Assembly (NCBI RefSeq): GCF_036669915.1
Contig: NC_089314.1
Span: forward strand, 24,125,799-24,189,798
DNA: 64,000 bases
Source of the DNA: Pocillopora verrucosa
Taxonomy: Eukaryota > Cnidaria > Anthozoa > Scleractinia > Pocilloporidae
Direction of reading: 5' to 3'
Below the pieces are notes generated by a model. It was given only the letters and a program-made list of their open reading frames with translations. It did not search any database and was not told where the DNA came from. This document shows positions 34,111-46,600 of this stretch, one piece after another; positions within the stretch are counted from its first letter, which is position 1; each line of letters opens with the position of its first letter. The translations under genes were made by a program, and so were the position numbers.

Positions 34111-35516
34111 TCATGGACCTTGAACCACAACGGTAAATATTTGCTCGTCAGATACGAACTGAATTGTCGAGGAAGTGCCAATCTCAGGCTGTTCATCCAA
34201 ATCCACGAAAACATAGTCATCGTTGCTCTCTGCCTCTCCACTTTCGGATTCTTCATCCTCGGATTCCACGTCATCTTCATCACTCGACAGTTCTTCTGTT
34301 ATCACAGTCTCTTTATTCTGTCGGTAATAGTGACATCGAATGGCCTTCACTTTGTCAAGTTTCCGACCCACAGTCGTCAAACCATGCTTGTTGAGATACA
34401 GGTCTAGTTCTCTTACTCGCAACTTTTCAACTTTGCCACCCTCGATGAGGTTATCCCATTGAAAGTCCTTGTACGTTCGTTCGGCCTCTTGCCTTCTTCG
34501 CTCCTGAGCTGCTCTTGTTCTGATGTCCTTTCGGATCTCAATATCCTTCAAATGATTAACATATGCAATGACGTGCTTCTCTTCCACATTATATTTTGAG
34601 CAGAAGCTCTTCATGGTATCCTGATCGTTTCTGATACTGTCAGAATGTTCCTCGTACAGATCTTTAATACATTTTCTTGGAAGGTAATCATCTGGTGTCT
34701 TGCCCGTCGATTCCGTCTGATAGATATCCATGAAATGTCCAGGATTGTTTGAATCTGGTACAGGTTGCGGAATTCTTTCCGTTTCTGGACCGACCCATCT
34801 ATTGTTAGAACACCAGGAACAGAGATTGGAACTTTCTTCTCTTGACTCTTTACAGGCATCACGACAGAATTCCATAAAAAGTTCTCCATGAATATAGTGG
34901 TCTTCCATAAACGATTCGATCTTTCGGAAGTATGCTGCACCGGGCGCTTACTCTTTGTTTCGTTCTGATGCACCCCGATAGTTGTCGAGGTAAACAGAAT
35001 TGAAAAAGAATAATTCATCAGGGGACTCGCTTACTTTGCTCTTGATGTAATCTTTAAGGACAGGGGCATCATCAATTCTCTCGGCTACCTGACTACAGAC
35101 ATACCAGGCATTTTTCTCCATCCGTTTCTTTTCGCACTCTTCGTATGACTGGAGAGACAGTTGTTTGATTTCCTCTTCTGAAAGATCCTCAAATCTCCTA
35201 TATTTTCCCACTCTAGAGTTGCGCCATCCACAAGAGCATCAGAAATTGCCGAGTTTGTCCTTTCGGCTTCACCTTGCCCGCTGTCGCCCCTCGAACGATG
35301 ACATCGCACTCTATAATCGGAATTGTGAACCCTTGCTAACTCGGCGTCTCGAAATCTAACTTCGTAGTTGGAAACTCCCACGCCCGGACCAGCATCTGTA
35401 AGGTCAGCCCATCGTGGCTTTACAGGTGGAAGGCAGAGATCTCCGAGAACTTCAAGACCATGTTTACATGAACTGGTTACCCTTAAAATCCTGTCCTTTC
35501 TCGCATCTTTTTCCAT
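34111..35516 (-). pseudogene. Broken transposase-like gene of the 3.07-kb transposon
   Basis: Minus-strand coding sequence. The part from 35516 down contains WADLTDAGPGVGVSNYEVRF and GDSGQGEAERTNSAI, which I read as the last Asp and Glu regions of an RNase-H-like (DDE) transposase. The frame then shifts near 35205. The next segment (RRFEDLSEEEIKQLSLQS; KNAWYVCSQV) is closed by an in-frame stop at 34948-34950, and the same frame continues as APGAAYF, then MEDHYIHGELFMEFC. The last part has a C-x-x-C pair (SNLCSWCSNN), a basic helix and a SAP-like LRVRELDLYLNKHGL, then an acidic tail to the stop at 34111. Similar proteins are, to my recollection, repeated many times in coral genomes. The catalytic N-terminal half is missing. 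No longer functional. Confidence 0.65.
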
Positions 35517-36432
35517 GGAATCGACTTCTTCATTCGTGAGTAAACAAGCCGGTTTCAAACAGTATCTCCTCGAGCAACAGCAAATGCGTTGGCAGTTAAA
35601 CACAAAGATAAAAGCCCTTTCCGATAAAGAAAACAACTTGCTTAGAAACGAGAATTGGGGAGTGTGCCAAAACATCACGAAGTTCATGTCAGGCGTGGAT
35701 GGATGTAAGGGCAGTGGTGATGTCGCGAAGTGTGAGTCCTCCTTGACCACTGTCAATGAGGCCTTTAATTCAGCATCCGATTTGCTCTCATTTATCGACA
35801 ACAGACGAAAGAACCTTTATACAGAAGAGCATACCTTAAGGTCGTTTGCAAGTGATGAGCTCAAATATTTCCAGGAAGCTCAAGAGCGAGTGAAGGCCAT
35901 ACACCAAGAGCTGCAGAAAGCCTACAATGCGCTCACGACCACCCTCATGAGCTTGAAGAGAAAGTTCCCATCTCCCATGGGGAACAACGGCCAATCCCGA
36001 AGAAAAAAAGAAAACAAGAGAAAAGTGAAAAAAATCAAGGAGAAAAGGTTGCATCAGCGAGCAGCAATTCTCCTAGAAAAACTTACCTCAAAAGAGGTAG
36101 CTAAAGAGGTTTTCGATTCACTCGAAAAGAATACTTACAAATGTGTCTCAAGTATTAATGCAGGATTCACTGCGAGATTTGTCAAGCGTCTCCACCTGGA
36201 TCCTCTGCTATGGCTTTTGGAAAGAGGCGTGTTTGAAACAGAGCTGGCACGCAATTTGAAAGTGGTAGTGGCCAGAATGAACGAAGAGAATAGCAGTAAT
36301 GGTGCTGAAAAAGGGTCAAGTTCGGGCGAGGATTCAGATGAATCTGACGAGGAGACTGTGCAAGAGCCAGTGGAGAGGGCTGCCGAAGATTCTGACACGG
36401 AAGCGGAACAAGATACAGCCTCACCAAAATAA
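35515..36432 (+). CDS. Accessory coiled-coil protein of the 3.07-kb transposon
   Basis: Open frame of 305 residues from ATG 35515 (a longer frame from 35368 is antisense to the transposase-like gene and unlikely to be real). Features in order: helical region MRWQLNTKIKALSDKENN, motif NENWGVCQNITKFM, long coiled coil, a basic cluster RRKKENKRKVKKIKEKR (nuclear localisation signal-like) around residue 163, a helical domain, and an acidic Ser/Asp/Glu tail. The frame is undamaged. Function unknown; a DNA-binding partner of the transposase is a reasonable guess. Its start codon overlaps that of the minus-strand gene within CCATGG. Confidence 0.6.
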   Translation: MESTSSFVSKQAGFKQYLLEQQQMRWQLNTKIKALSDKENNLLRNENWGVCQNITKFMSGVDGCKGSGDVAKCESSLTTVNEAFNSASDLLSFIDNRRKNLYTEEHTLRSFASDELKYFQEAQERVKAIHQELQKAYNALTTTLMSLKRKFPSPMGNNGQSRRKKENKRKVKKIKEKRLHQRAAILLEKLTSKEVAKEVFDSLEKNTYKCVSSINAGFTARFVKRLHLDPLLWLLERGVFETELARNLKVVVARMNEENSSNGAEKGSSSGEDSDESDEETVQEPVERAAEDSDTEAEQDTASPK

Positions 36433-36919
36433 ACACTTTTTTATTTGTTGTTTTCATTCGGCCGCGTATTAAAATAATGAAAGTTTATGATTTTAGATTA
36501 CGATTCTCTATAAAACAAACTGAAACGTTATGAAACAATTTTGAGCAATTGTAAGTATTCCATTCTCAAAATCTTGATTACCTTTCTAATTTAGATCGTG
36601 CCTGAATAAAAACGTGTATGTTAGACTACGATAGTGATTCTTTTTTACAAAATGGAGGGTCTGTAAAAGGGTTTGGGTTTTGTGTCTGGGCTAGAATAGA
36701 GTTTATATAATACAAAATACAACTGAACGTGGTCTTGAATATATGGTTGGGGGTTTAGAGTCCCAGCGGCAAATCCTACCAAAGTATTTACAAATGCAAT
36801 CACCCGGGGTCCCGGCGCGACCTAAAATTCCTTTTTTTTGGTCTGATCCCCCCCATTATGCTTGTCAATTACGGCTGATCCCCCCTAAAGGTCTTCAAAA
36901 AACCATGTGATCCCCCCCT

Positions 36920-36963
36920 AAATACTCCGACCCCCCCCCAGGCGATAAATAATGACCGGTCCC
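36920..36963 (-). repeat. Right terminal inverted repeat of the 3.07-kb transposon
   Basis: Ends GACCGGTCCC, the inverted partner of the left end. A TAA target copy follows. Confidence 0.85.
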
Positions 36964-37205
36964 TAACGGCTGATAATCATGAAGCTCAGGAATTTGCGCT
37001 TTTCCGACGATAACTAATAGATTTATTCAAATATCGACTCACAGACATAACATGACCCCACGCGTCATCTTCATTATTTGGTTGGTGTGTTCCGTTGACT
37101 AATACTAATTCTTTGTGGACGTGACCGGAAGTACGGAGTATTTGCATTTTGAAGTGAAGTCGATTCCGTGACGGACTGCCGAATGCCCAAGGACAAATTG
37201 AGAAG

Positions 37206-39881
37206 ATGACTTTGTACATCGTCTTCCTCGGTGTTCTCCTCGGGTTAGTGCAGAATTCAAACACAAAAGTTTTCACGGCAGACCTCGACAAACGCTTGAA
37301 TCGAGAACGTAGGGATATACACAATGCAGAGTTGATTCCTTTAAGTTTGCTTATAACATCGAAAATATCTTCACGCTTTGCGAACACGCTTGTAACAAGT
37401 AAGTTGCAAAACAAATCTCCCAACAATCGTGAGGCTAAGTTTGTCGTCCACCTCCCAGAAACAGCTTTTATCTCCAACTTCTCGATGGTAGTGAATGGAA
37501 AACATTTCATTGCGCGTGTGAAGGAAAAGAACGTAGCGAAAACGGAATACGAGAAAGCCAAGAACAACAGCCTAAACACAGGCCTTGTGAGTTCCACTAA
37601 ATCTCAACAGGCTTTGCGAGGAATGGACGTGTTTGAAATTGCAATTAATGTAGCGCCAAACAGTACTGCTGTGTTTCATCTTAACTATCAACAGTTGCTT
37701 ATAAGGCGAAAAGGATTCTACGAAGAAACAATCAGCATTCGTCCAAAACAGATTGTTCCCGTTTTAAATGTTAATGTCGACATCGAAGAACCGCAAGACT
37801 TATCTCTCGTAGAGGTCATGAAAATTCGCAAAGATCCAAGCGATGTACTGGAGAAGGGAAATCCATCAGCAGTGGTGACTCAAACATCGCCGACGTCGGC
37901 GCGTATAACATACAGTCCAAGTGAAACCGAACAGAGACAACATGGAAATGCGGGGGTTGATGGCGATTTCATTATACGGTAAGAAATTTCGTTGTAATTC
38001 GATTTTATCGAATTCTGTAGACTTATTACTCGTAATCTATTTTTAGGACCTTCCTAATGTCAGTTTTTCCCGTTTTCTCTGAATTCCTTCAGAAACCAAA
38101 GATTTGACAGTTGCAGACCTATTCAGCAATTGAAATCTTGTATTGGTTTTTTTAAAACAGAAGATGGAACTTTCATTGAAACTGCTTCTTTAGACGACAC
38201 ACTTTGCATTGTTTCATTCGGAAGGTTTACGAAAAAATGATTCAAGGAGGCGAGCAGCGCAACAAGATCGAACAAAATTATGCTTTTGTACCCAATGAAA
38301 ACGATTCGGGGCAATTTTTTGCGGTTGCTTCATAGAGCACAAGCATCGTCATTCTCTCCTCAAACCCTTTAACTTCAAAGAGTGACAAGCATCTAATTTC
38401 TCCATACAATATAACCAATTAATCAAACATAAAGGTAGCAAGAATAAAGGAAATGATCACCAGCTAAAGGAACTCGTGATGTTAAACAAATTCTCCGGCT
38501 TGTCAGCACCTTAGAAAATGTGTACGGAACAGTATGGAAAATATGCATACTGCATTATAGTTATCATAATAATTGTTACAGTTGTTTGTCAGCGACCTTT
38601 GTTTTCTTTCCTCATGGCAGGTACAACGTTCATCACAAAAATGACGCCGGAGTAATCCAAGTGCTTGACTCCTTTTTCGTTCAGTATTTCTCTCCCAGTG
38701 GTTTAAATCCATTGCCAAAAAACGTGGTCTTCGTCATCGACATCAGTGGTTCAATGGAAGGTCAAAAGATTGAGCAAACGCGCCAAGCCATGTTAGCTAT
38801 CCTCGACCAGCTTCGCGCAGACGATTCATTTAACATCGTCCTATTTAATGGTGATACGGTAAAGTGGAGACCTTCAACCTCGCTCGCAACTAGTGACAAT
38901 ATTCAAGCTGGTAAAAACTTTGTCGAACAAAACGTGAACGCAGGAGGCAGTACCAACATCAACGAAGCTCTTCTTTTGGCTCTAAACCTCCTTGGAGATA
39001 TAGCTCGTCAGGGGGATTCGTTCGCTGCAGGCAATTTTTCGATTGTACTGTTTCTGACAGATGGTGAGCCAACCGAGGGGGTTGTCGACGGTCAGCAGAT
39101 CCGTGCTAACATTCTTAAGGCGAATACGTTAAAAGCTTCCATATTTTCTCTAGGATTTGGCTTTAACCTAAATATGAATTTGCTTACTGCGTTATCAGCT
39201 GAAAATGGAGGTAAAGCTCGTCGAATCTATCTAGCTAAGGACGCTGCGAGTCAACTAGAAGGATTTTTTGACGAGATCAGCACGCCTCTGTTGGTGCGAG
39301 TTCGATTCGAGTATCCTCAGGACATGGTAGATAACACACAAGTCACAGCTACAGAATTTTCTCAGTATAACGATGGATCGGAGCTTGTTGTGTCTGGAAA
39401 GCTTAAGGAAGGACTCAGTGATTCAAGGCTGATGCCTGTTAATATTCGGGGTACCTCTAGCATCAAACCTGTCTTTTATACTCTGACGCACACTCTCCAA
39501 AACCTAACCGTCTCACCAGATGAGGTGTTAGTCAAAGACTTTCCTGAGAGGCTGTGGGCTTACATGAAAATTAAGGAGCTGTTACTCGATCTCCTGATAA
39601 CGGAAAATTTAGAGGAAAAGGCTCGGCTGAAATCAGAAGCGCTGAATATTTCATTGAAGTACAACTTCGTTACGCCGCTCACATCCTTCGTAGTTGTTGA
39701 GTCAGATTCTTTTTTAAAAGATAAGAACTCTCATGTACAAGGTGGATCGGTTTTCAACGGTAAAGGAGTCAACTCGTACGACTCACGCGCATCAGCTGCA
39801 TGCAAACCTCCGTCCGTTGAGTTGTTAATTTTTGTTATGACCTTGTTTTTAGCGCGATATTCGTTCGTAAGTCTTGCATAG
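37206..39881 (+). CDS. Inter-alpha-trypsin inhibitor heavy-chain-like protein (VIT + vWA)
   Basis: Two coding exons, 37206-37978 and 38621-39881 (stop TAG), joined in phase 2, 677 residues. An N-terminal signal peptide (LYIVFLGVLLGLV) is followed by a VIT domain (about 35-165; ARVKEKNVAKTEYEKAKNN is typical). A von Willebrand factor A domain begins near residue 292, with MIDAS residues D298-I-S300-G-S302, then GGSTNINEALLLAL and LTDGEPTEG, so metal binding looks intact. Vertebrate ITIH proteins bind hyaluronan through a C-terminal ITI_HC_C domain. Here the protein stops soon after the post-vWA region and ends in a hydrophobic stretch (PSVELLIFVMTLFLARYSF), which could be a GPI-anchor signal. 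It is therefore likely a secreted or surface matrix protein, not a classical serum heavy chain. Start is 240 bp from the transposon edge. Confidence 0.88.
38365..38555 (+). mobile_element. TTAA-flanked MITE, subfamily 1 copy, 3' end lost
   Basis: In the single intron of the ITIH-like gene. It begins CCCTTTAACTTCAAAGAG and carries the subfamily 1 core (AATGATCACCAGCTAAAG, CAGTATGGAAAATATGCATA). The expected right terminal repeat is missing. Confidence 0.7.
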
Positions 39882-40628
39882 CATAACAAGGAGATTATTT
39901 TATTTAAAGCATAACAAGGAGATTACTTATTTTCAATGCTGCTTGCGTAGTGTTCGTTACTGCGAAGATCACTTTCATGTTCATTTCTTCATCTGCAGTT
40001 CATACTTTCGATTTTCACATATTCACAATCATTTATGACTTCTGGTGTTGTTACAGCTTTTATTGTGCAGCTTTGAGCGTATGCTCTTTATTTTAATAAT
40101 AGGACTGATGAAACTGCATTACGCAAGTTGAGCGTAAGCGTCGAAAACGTTAACCATTGATAATAATGAACACATACTTTTAGTATCCTTATATAAAATG
40201 CGACGAACTCACTGACTGTTATCCCTTCACTGATTTGTGCTTCCTAATGATCGATAGAAAGAAGGAGTAGATGAAAGCTTTATTTACTGCCATCCCTAAG
40301 TGTATTTAAACTATTAACACTTAAAAAAAAAAAAACTATTAACACTCCGTGGCTACCACATGCGGCAATTTTTCAATTTTTAATTAGGCCAGCCTCTAAA
40401 CCAGGCCTTAACAGCAAAGTCTTTCCTCTACGCATAACGATCCATAATTGCCACTTTCAGGCTCAGGATGCATCAAGGCTCCAAAACTAGAACAAGCAAT
40501 GAATCAAACAATATTTGGCCTCGCAACCAATACAGATGCAGCTTTCATCTCACATCTTGTTAGCTTCGGAAACAAAGGTGATATGATTTCTAACTCAGTA
40601 GTTGATCGCATAAGTTCAGCCTCTACTG
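39882..40628. other. Convergent intergenic region
   Basis: Lies between the stops of the ITIH-like gene (+) and gene C (-). It includes a short tandem duplication near 39887-39925 (GCATAACAAGGAGATTA twice) and an A-rich run near 40323. No gene seen. Confidence 0.45.
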
Positions 40629-43600
40629 TTAATCTAATGGAATATGTAAAATTGGCCCTGGTGCGCAGTACCGAAGTCCTTTTGCAAGTACCATAAAGTA
40701 GAGAGCAACATGAATAAGAAATCCCAGGTACATTGGCGGACCTGCCTCAAAGAGGAATACCAGGGTTTGATCTTGTATTTCACACCTATGGAAATAAAAT
40801 TTTAAGAAAAAACAAAGCTTAGAAGTAAATTTCCATGACTAACTACCACTACAAGGCAAACCTACAAAGGGGGTGCTTTTCCTAACCACATCTGGAGAGT
40901 TATTTCCTAAAGGACTCCTATAAGGAGACAAATGCAGGCTAACCTATTTTAAATGGAAATGCTTGAGACCTAAAACCAAGGCTGATAAACTTTGCATCAT
41001 TCATCAGCTCACCTCATCATGTGTTCCAAAAGCATTTCAGTGTTCAAGAACTTAGAACTTGCCATTCAATTTCAAACAGTGAAGAAAGTTTACAACATCA
41101 CGCAGAGTGCCGCGAAATATCCGGGACTTATTTAGACTTACCGGCGGTAAATTTGAAAATGAATTGGCGGAGCGCGCGCCAAAGAATAGAGAAAATGGCC
41201 TGAGGACGGCAGGATGTATAACTTGCATTGCATGCGTAATATTGAAAATAAATGTATATTTATCTTTAGCGAGAAACCAAATGCTTTCAGGTACACTTTT
41301 GAATGAAAACGAACTCCCATGCTAAGAATATAATTGTTCGGCTTACCCAAGATATTGGTGTACCCATCCAGCCTTCTGGTCAATTAAGCCTTCGATAAAC
41401 ATGGATATTACCCCAAACATTACAATAGGTACTAAAGTAAAGTTTCCACTTTTGGTCGGGTTATTCGAGGGAAAAGCTCGAACGTTTATTTTCATGAACA
41501 AGAAAATGATAAATGCTGTTGTTACACTGCGTACAGCAAACTTTGCAGCAGTCCAAGGAATGTACTGGGGTTTCACATCCTGAATGCCGCTTCTGTTTTT
41601 TACTGCCCAAAAACAAGCAATGGCCGCCTCCATAAGCCAGCATGTAAATCCCACAGCACCCAAGCAACAAACCTATGGATGAAAAAAGTAATAATTTATA
41701 TTAATTAAAAGTTATGATACCGACAGCGATAATGACGATGATTGTGACTACTATGACAACTTGTAAGCGGTAAACGAATTATTAGTCTACCTTCTGGTAT
41801 TTTCGAAGAGTCCATTAGACAGTTCAAGTTGTCCGCTTCCAGAAAAATAGCACAAGTCTCGTTCTTCAATTTACTCGGGAGCCGCAGCACCGAGGGGAAT
41901 TAAAGAACCGTACTGAAAGATTATTTCGCGCACCTTGACACGAACATTACTAGTAGATATCATGAATGGATATCGACCTTAACGGTCGAACGTGTGGAAA
42001 CGTGAAGAGTCTGAATGTAGATGGTGAATATGATACAAAGCTCTGTAAATAATCCCATGCAGGACTAAACTGGTCTTGCGTGCTCTATAAAGCTTCAAGC
42101 AGCAGAGCCGAAAAATTGAGGGCCTGGGGCTGCAAGAGGGTTAAGACGGGAAATATTGGGAAAACCTACGCGACTTCATATCTATCGAGTGCAGATGCGT
42201 TAATTATCCTTGGGCTGCAAATGATTAAAAAAAGTGAAATGGCTAGGGAAATCTGGTCGTTTTCTAGAGCTCTCCTGGAAGCATCAATCGTATCCTGAGT
42301 GGGCTGTGTGGGTAGGAAAAGGTTGTTAAGTCAGATGGGCTCAGGATCGGGGTCATTTACAGAAGTTCCTTTGAAATCTTCCTCTTTTAAATTTTTTAGG
42401 AAACTGGCTTCGTGTACTGCATCCAAATAGAGGTTTAAAGGAGGCTAAAATAATTACTTGAGATAAAGCTTACATTGCCAAGACTTACCATGATTTTGAC
42501 TCCTTGTGATTCTCTGTGTTGAATGGGATCAGCATCCAAGTTGTTATTGAACAGGAGACACCCTCCACAAATGACAATTACCAAGTTGACGGTAATAACA
42601 AGTGTATTGACCCTTGCATCCAGATGGAAAGCACGAGCATCATATAATGCACAGAATATGGGAGCAATGAGGCATACACAGCCAACACTATATCCAAAAC
42701 ATGTTCTTAGTCCAACATCTTGGTTATTTCCTCCATAATTATTCTCTTCAGCTAGGCCGTCTTGATTTTGAACTTCCGCCGAATGTTCAAGGAATAGTAA
42801 TGAACACAATAAGCGATAATCTATGATCAATGCTTGGTACAAAACTGTCACAAAATTGAACCAGCCATCGAGTTCTTTCGTGATTCCACTCAAACGAACG
42901 TCTCTTTCTACGTTTACTTGTGAGTCTATCCACTCGATGAAGTTAAAAAAAGACAATAATCTAAAATAAAATCGGGCTTTCTCTTCGGAGTCTCGGCGTA
43001 TTCTTGTTTTGCGCAGACATAGATAGAAAAGAGCTTGGAAAATCTTTTGAGCAAGGAATAGAGACTTTTCAGTCTTGAGCAAGAGCCATTCAAGATGTGT
43101 CAAGGATTCATTTATTTCGTCTGTTGATATAGAATTAAAAGTCGCGATAAGAAGTACGATCTCAATGCCAACCAGAGGAACTGTTATTATGGAAACCACC
43201 AAGCCCATCGAGGGCTGTTGTCTTCCCAAAGTTGGTCGATTTTCCCCCGGAGGAAGTTCTCTGGAGAACAGAGTGACGCCAAAGAACAAAAATATAATTC
43301 CAATGAGAGGTACCGTGAAAAGCCGGAAGTTCAATGCTACATAGAGATTGTTTCTAGTTGTGATTACATTTATACAGGCAAATAAACCCCCCACAAAAAA
43401 TACGAAAAGTGTTCCATGTGAAGAAGAAATTCTGACAAAGCGCTCGATACAAATGACGAGAATGCCCTGGAAGAACATCACCAAATAGAAAACCGCAGCA
43501 AAACTTGCGGAGATGACTTGAGATGCCATTGCTACCGAGTTCTTGTCGCTTTCGGTGACATAACCACACACATTGAGCTTCCTCGATGTTAATTCTGTTC

Positions 43601-43631
43601 CTTGAGCAATACTGACAAGCGGGAAAGACAT
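40629..43631 (-). CDS. Otopetrin-like multi-pass membrane protein C
   Basis: Three exons on the minus strand: 42489-43631 (ATG start at 43629-43631), 41347-41672 and 40629-40785 (stop TAA), about 541 residues. Splice positions and phases are the same as in A, B and D. Family blocks are present: ASQVISASFAAVFYLVMFF (first membrane segment), QQPSMGLVVSIITVPLVGIE, SFFNFIEWIDSQVN, YQALIIDYRLLCSLLFLEHS. Exon 2 carries VCCLGAVGFTCW. Exon 3 ends soon after GPPMYLGFLIHVALYFMVL. It is closest in sequence to gene D (shared HRESQGVKIM at the exon 1 end), so C and D look like the younger pair. Putative proton-channel role as argued for gene A, by inference. Confidence 0.8.
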
Positions 43632-46600
43632 TTTGACTTGACAAGTTTTTCAGATCGCTAGACTTCACTAGTATATACAAGATTCAAAGAATCCTTCACT
43701 TCTCTCTTTGCTAGTTGGTTCGGAGAATTGGATGTGGTGAGTCTTTCCCTCGTTACTCCTGGTCCAAGAATCAAATTAAGTATTCTGAAATTGCTTCTCT
43801 CCAGTCGTTAGCCCCTAAAAGAAAGGCTAAAGATATAAGAAGCCAATCAGAGATTAAATGACGTGTTTGTGGAAGGAGCGTTTCCTCAAATTATTATACG
43901 GACGATGTTGTTTTACCAAGAATTAAAACATTCGTAGAATTAATGCGACTACTTCATGCGGGAATCGAGTGGCTAATTTTTGGTATGTAACACAACGATG
44001 TCACGATTTCCGCCTTTTCAAACTTTGCTGAATTCGACTGAATGAACTTGGTGTGTTCGTTGTTTAGAATAATAGACGCCGCAAGACTTATTGCGGTGAG
44101 CGACGAAGATGAAAATGCATTTTCCGAACACCATGAGAACAAAAACACCATAAAGAAAACGCTGTATGATCTAAAAATTTTCAAGGAATTCTTTGTGTGT
44201 TAACCTTTTTAACTCATGCAAACGAGTTTTGGATCCATATCAGTATCTGGGAAACGGACCACCTACCCCTTCCCTAACCCAAAATTAACCCTAACTTGTC
44301 ATCAATTGACTGTTGTTGGGTTAGGGGAGGGGTAAGTGGGCAGTTGCCCAGATACTGATATTGATCCCGGGTTTTTATGGCGACTCCTATATGCAAATGA
44401 GTCACACACTCACTCACTGAGATGTAGACACTGTGGCAAGTAGTCGTTCTCCCGAGCATAAAACCACATTGCAGTAGAAATTAACCGCCCCCAAAACGTT
44501 GGTGACCCTTCTTTACATAGTAACGCTTCGATTGGTTATGATCTGATGCAAATCAAGAAGCGTGATTAAATTCGATCATCTTCTGTAAATATATTGGCGG
44601 GTGAATCGATCAGAAGTGGACGAAGATAATCTTGTGCTTTTCTGACTAAAAACCTGTGAAATTCACTGCTACATATATTTATTTTTAAAAATGAAGACTT
44701 GAGGAATAAAATATAGGATGGGTTTTGTCTTCTCAGGGCGGTGTACTCGTTTTGTTACGGTTTCCATTGCAGCATCATCGTTTTTACGATATCAGTGGCC
44801 ATTTCCACCGCTAGTGCGCGCTTCCAACTTTCAATTTCTCAAGGGGATTAAGCCAAAACCCATCTTCGTGCAGCTTCACTCCGCGTTGTCGGGCAAATTT
44901 TATTGAACGAATCGTCCACGGTTGATTGATATCGTCGCTTTAAACCATCAAAGCTTTCACGGTGTCGATTTGAGCATCTTCGTGTTTACCAGCGTTTAGG
45001 ATTTTGATGTCCATTTTTGCCGTTAGCGTGCCAGTTATTAAAATTCAAACTATCTTCGTACCGCTTATACATTTCATGTTATCGAGCAAAAAATCACGCC
45101 TTTCTTGTCCCCTCCAAAACTTTATGCACGAGTTGGCCATGGGTATTCTATGATTATAATTTGGGCAACGGGTGCTTTGTATGAATTTATACCCAGTATT
45201 TGTATTAAAGCCGGCTTTTCAATCTCTATCAGTCAATGTTTATTGTCCTCAGAAGAAAATTTCAATTGATCTCCCTTCTGTTTCCCTTAGGTGGGACGGA
45301 GGTAAAGTGGGGGGGGGGGGGGGAAGGGTAGGCGGAAACGCGTATGCTAATCTATATGCAGAAAAATGGGGCTGCGGTGGTTTTCTCCTCGGGGAAGGGG
45401 AGGGTAGGGCTACACGTAGGCTACATATAGACACACATAACCCACAATTCCTCTACTGGCTATGATGAAGGGCCGCCAAAGCTTGAAAAGTCAGCTTTAG
45501 AAACTCTTTACCAAGGCCCATTTTAATTCTTCTTGATGTTACCTTTGCGGAAAGAGACACCCACCCTGCTTCATCTCCCCACCCCCCCCCTTTCTTGTAA
45601 GAACTTTCGTGTGTCAATTAGATAGTCAGAGAACAAAGGTAAAGCTGTAGTCCTAATTCTGTGGGTAGAAATATATTCCGTAAAAGTAATGATATTTTGG
45701 AGTCAGGACGGTGGTTACGGTGGGAGGCGAGTTCGATAACATGAAACAAAAGTGATAAATCAGTTGAATTAAAAGCTTTCGTTGATACCATAGGGATTAA
45801 GAGTGCCGATTTGAAATTATTTAACGTGTCCGACATGTTCGTTCGAAATGTGGGCTGAAAGATTGTGAGTGCATATAAGGAGAGTGACGAAACGGTTTTT
45901 CTATAACTGGGATCGAAGTCAATTAACTGTATCCGCATGAAATAGATAAATGGACAGTCAAGAATTACTAAGCGTCAAATAGCATTTACCCTTGACATCC
46001 GAGGCAACAAATTCAATTAAAAAAAATTTAATTTTGTTTATTTCGGCTCTTGCAAATATGAAATTTTACAGAGGTCAAAAATAACAATGATAACTTAATT
46101 GCATACGCATACGCAGTATTTTAATGAAAATTATGTAAGAAAATAGGAATTAGCAATAACATAGACGTCAATCATGAAGTATTTTAAAGTTTCACCAAAC
46201 CAACAGGACCAAGGAAGCGGGGTAGTTTGCTTTATTTCAATTGCCAATGAATGAATTTCAGATGTTGGTACTAGTACAATTACAACGACTCGACTTAACT
46301 AATACTATTTTGAGTAGTTTGAACTGAGTTCGCAAACAGATTTCCATTTAGTGATTGACATGAAAAATACGATTTAACAGAAGATATTGGCTTGAAAAAT
46401 CATGGAGGACTCGATCACTTTATGGAAACAGTGATAAACAAAATAAAAGATTTCTGAGTGAATCACATTATACAATTTTGAAAAATTAAGAGATTTAAGC
46501 GGTGGTCCTGAATGTGATACAGGTCCCAAGAGGGTCATTATAACTCAGGTAATTCCTTTTACGCGAAGTAGCGACTGGTTCTCAACAGGTTGAGTATGGT

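Larger units (their letters stand above)
33893..36963. mobile_element. 3.07-kb DNA transposon with terminal inverted repeats
   Basis: Terminal inverted repeats of about 44 bp (33893-33936 and 36920-36963) start GGGACCGGTCATTATTTATC and run through a G-tract into GTCGGAGTATTT. TAA flanks both ends (33890-33892, 36964-36966), a 3-bp target duplication. Just inside each end are several GATCCCCC blocks (about 33970, 33999 and 34031 on the left; 36845, 36880 and 36910 on the right), candidate transposase-binding repeats. Two coding segments point outward from the centre: a broken minus-strand gene and an intact plus-strand frame. TAA duplication with GGG ends resembles PIF/Harbinger, but the coding parts do not show a Harbinger transposase that I recognise, so the superfamily is left open. 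Confidence 0.85.

Noticed and set aside
35085-35801. Upstream part of the minus frame (35517-35801) as extra transposase sequence
   Set aside because: It is antisense to the intact plus-strand accessory frame and reads as Cys/Phe-rich nonsense. Only the part from 35516 down looks like protein.
45172-45465. Gly-rich frame over a G run and its Pro-rich complement
   Set aside because: Both are produced by a 15-base homopolymer G tract and flanking simple sequence.
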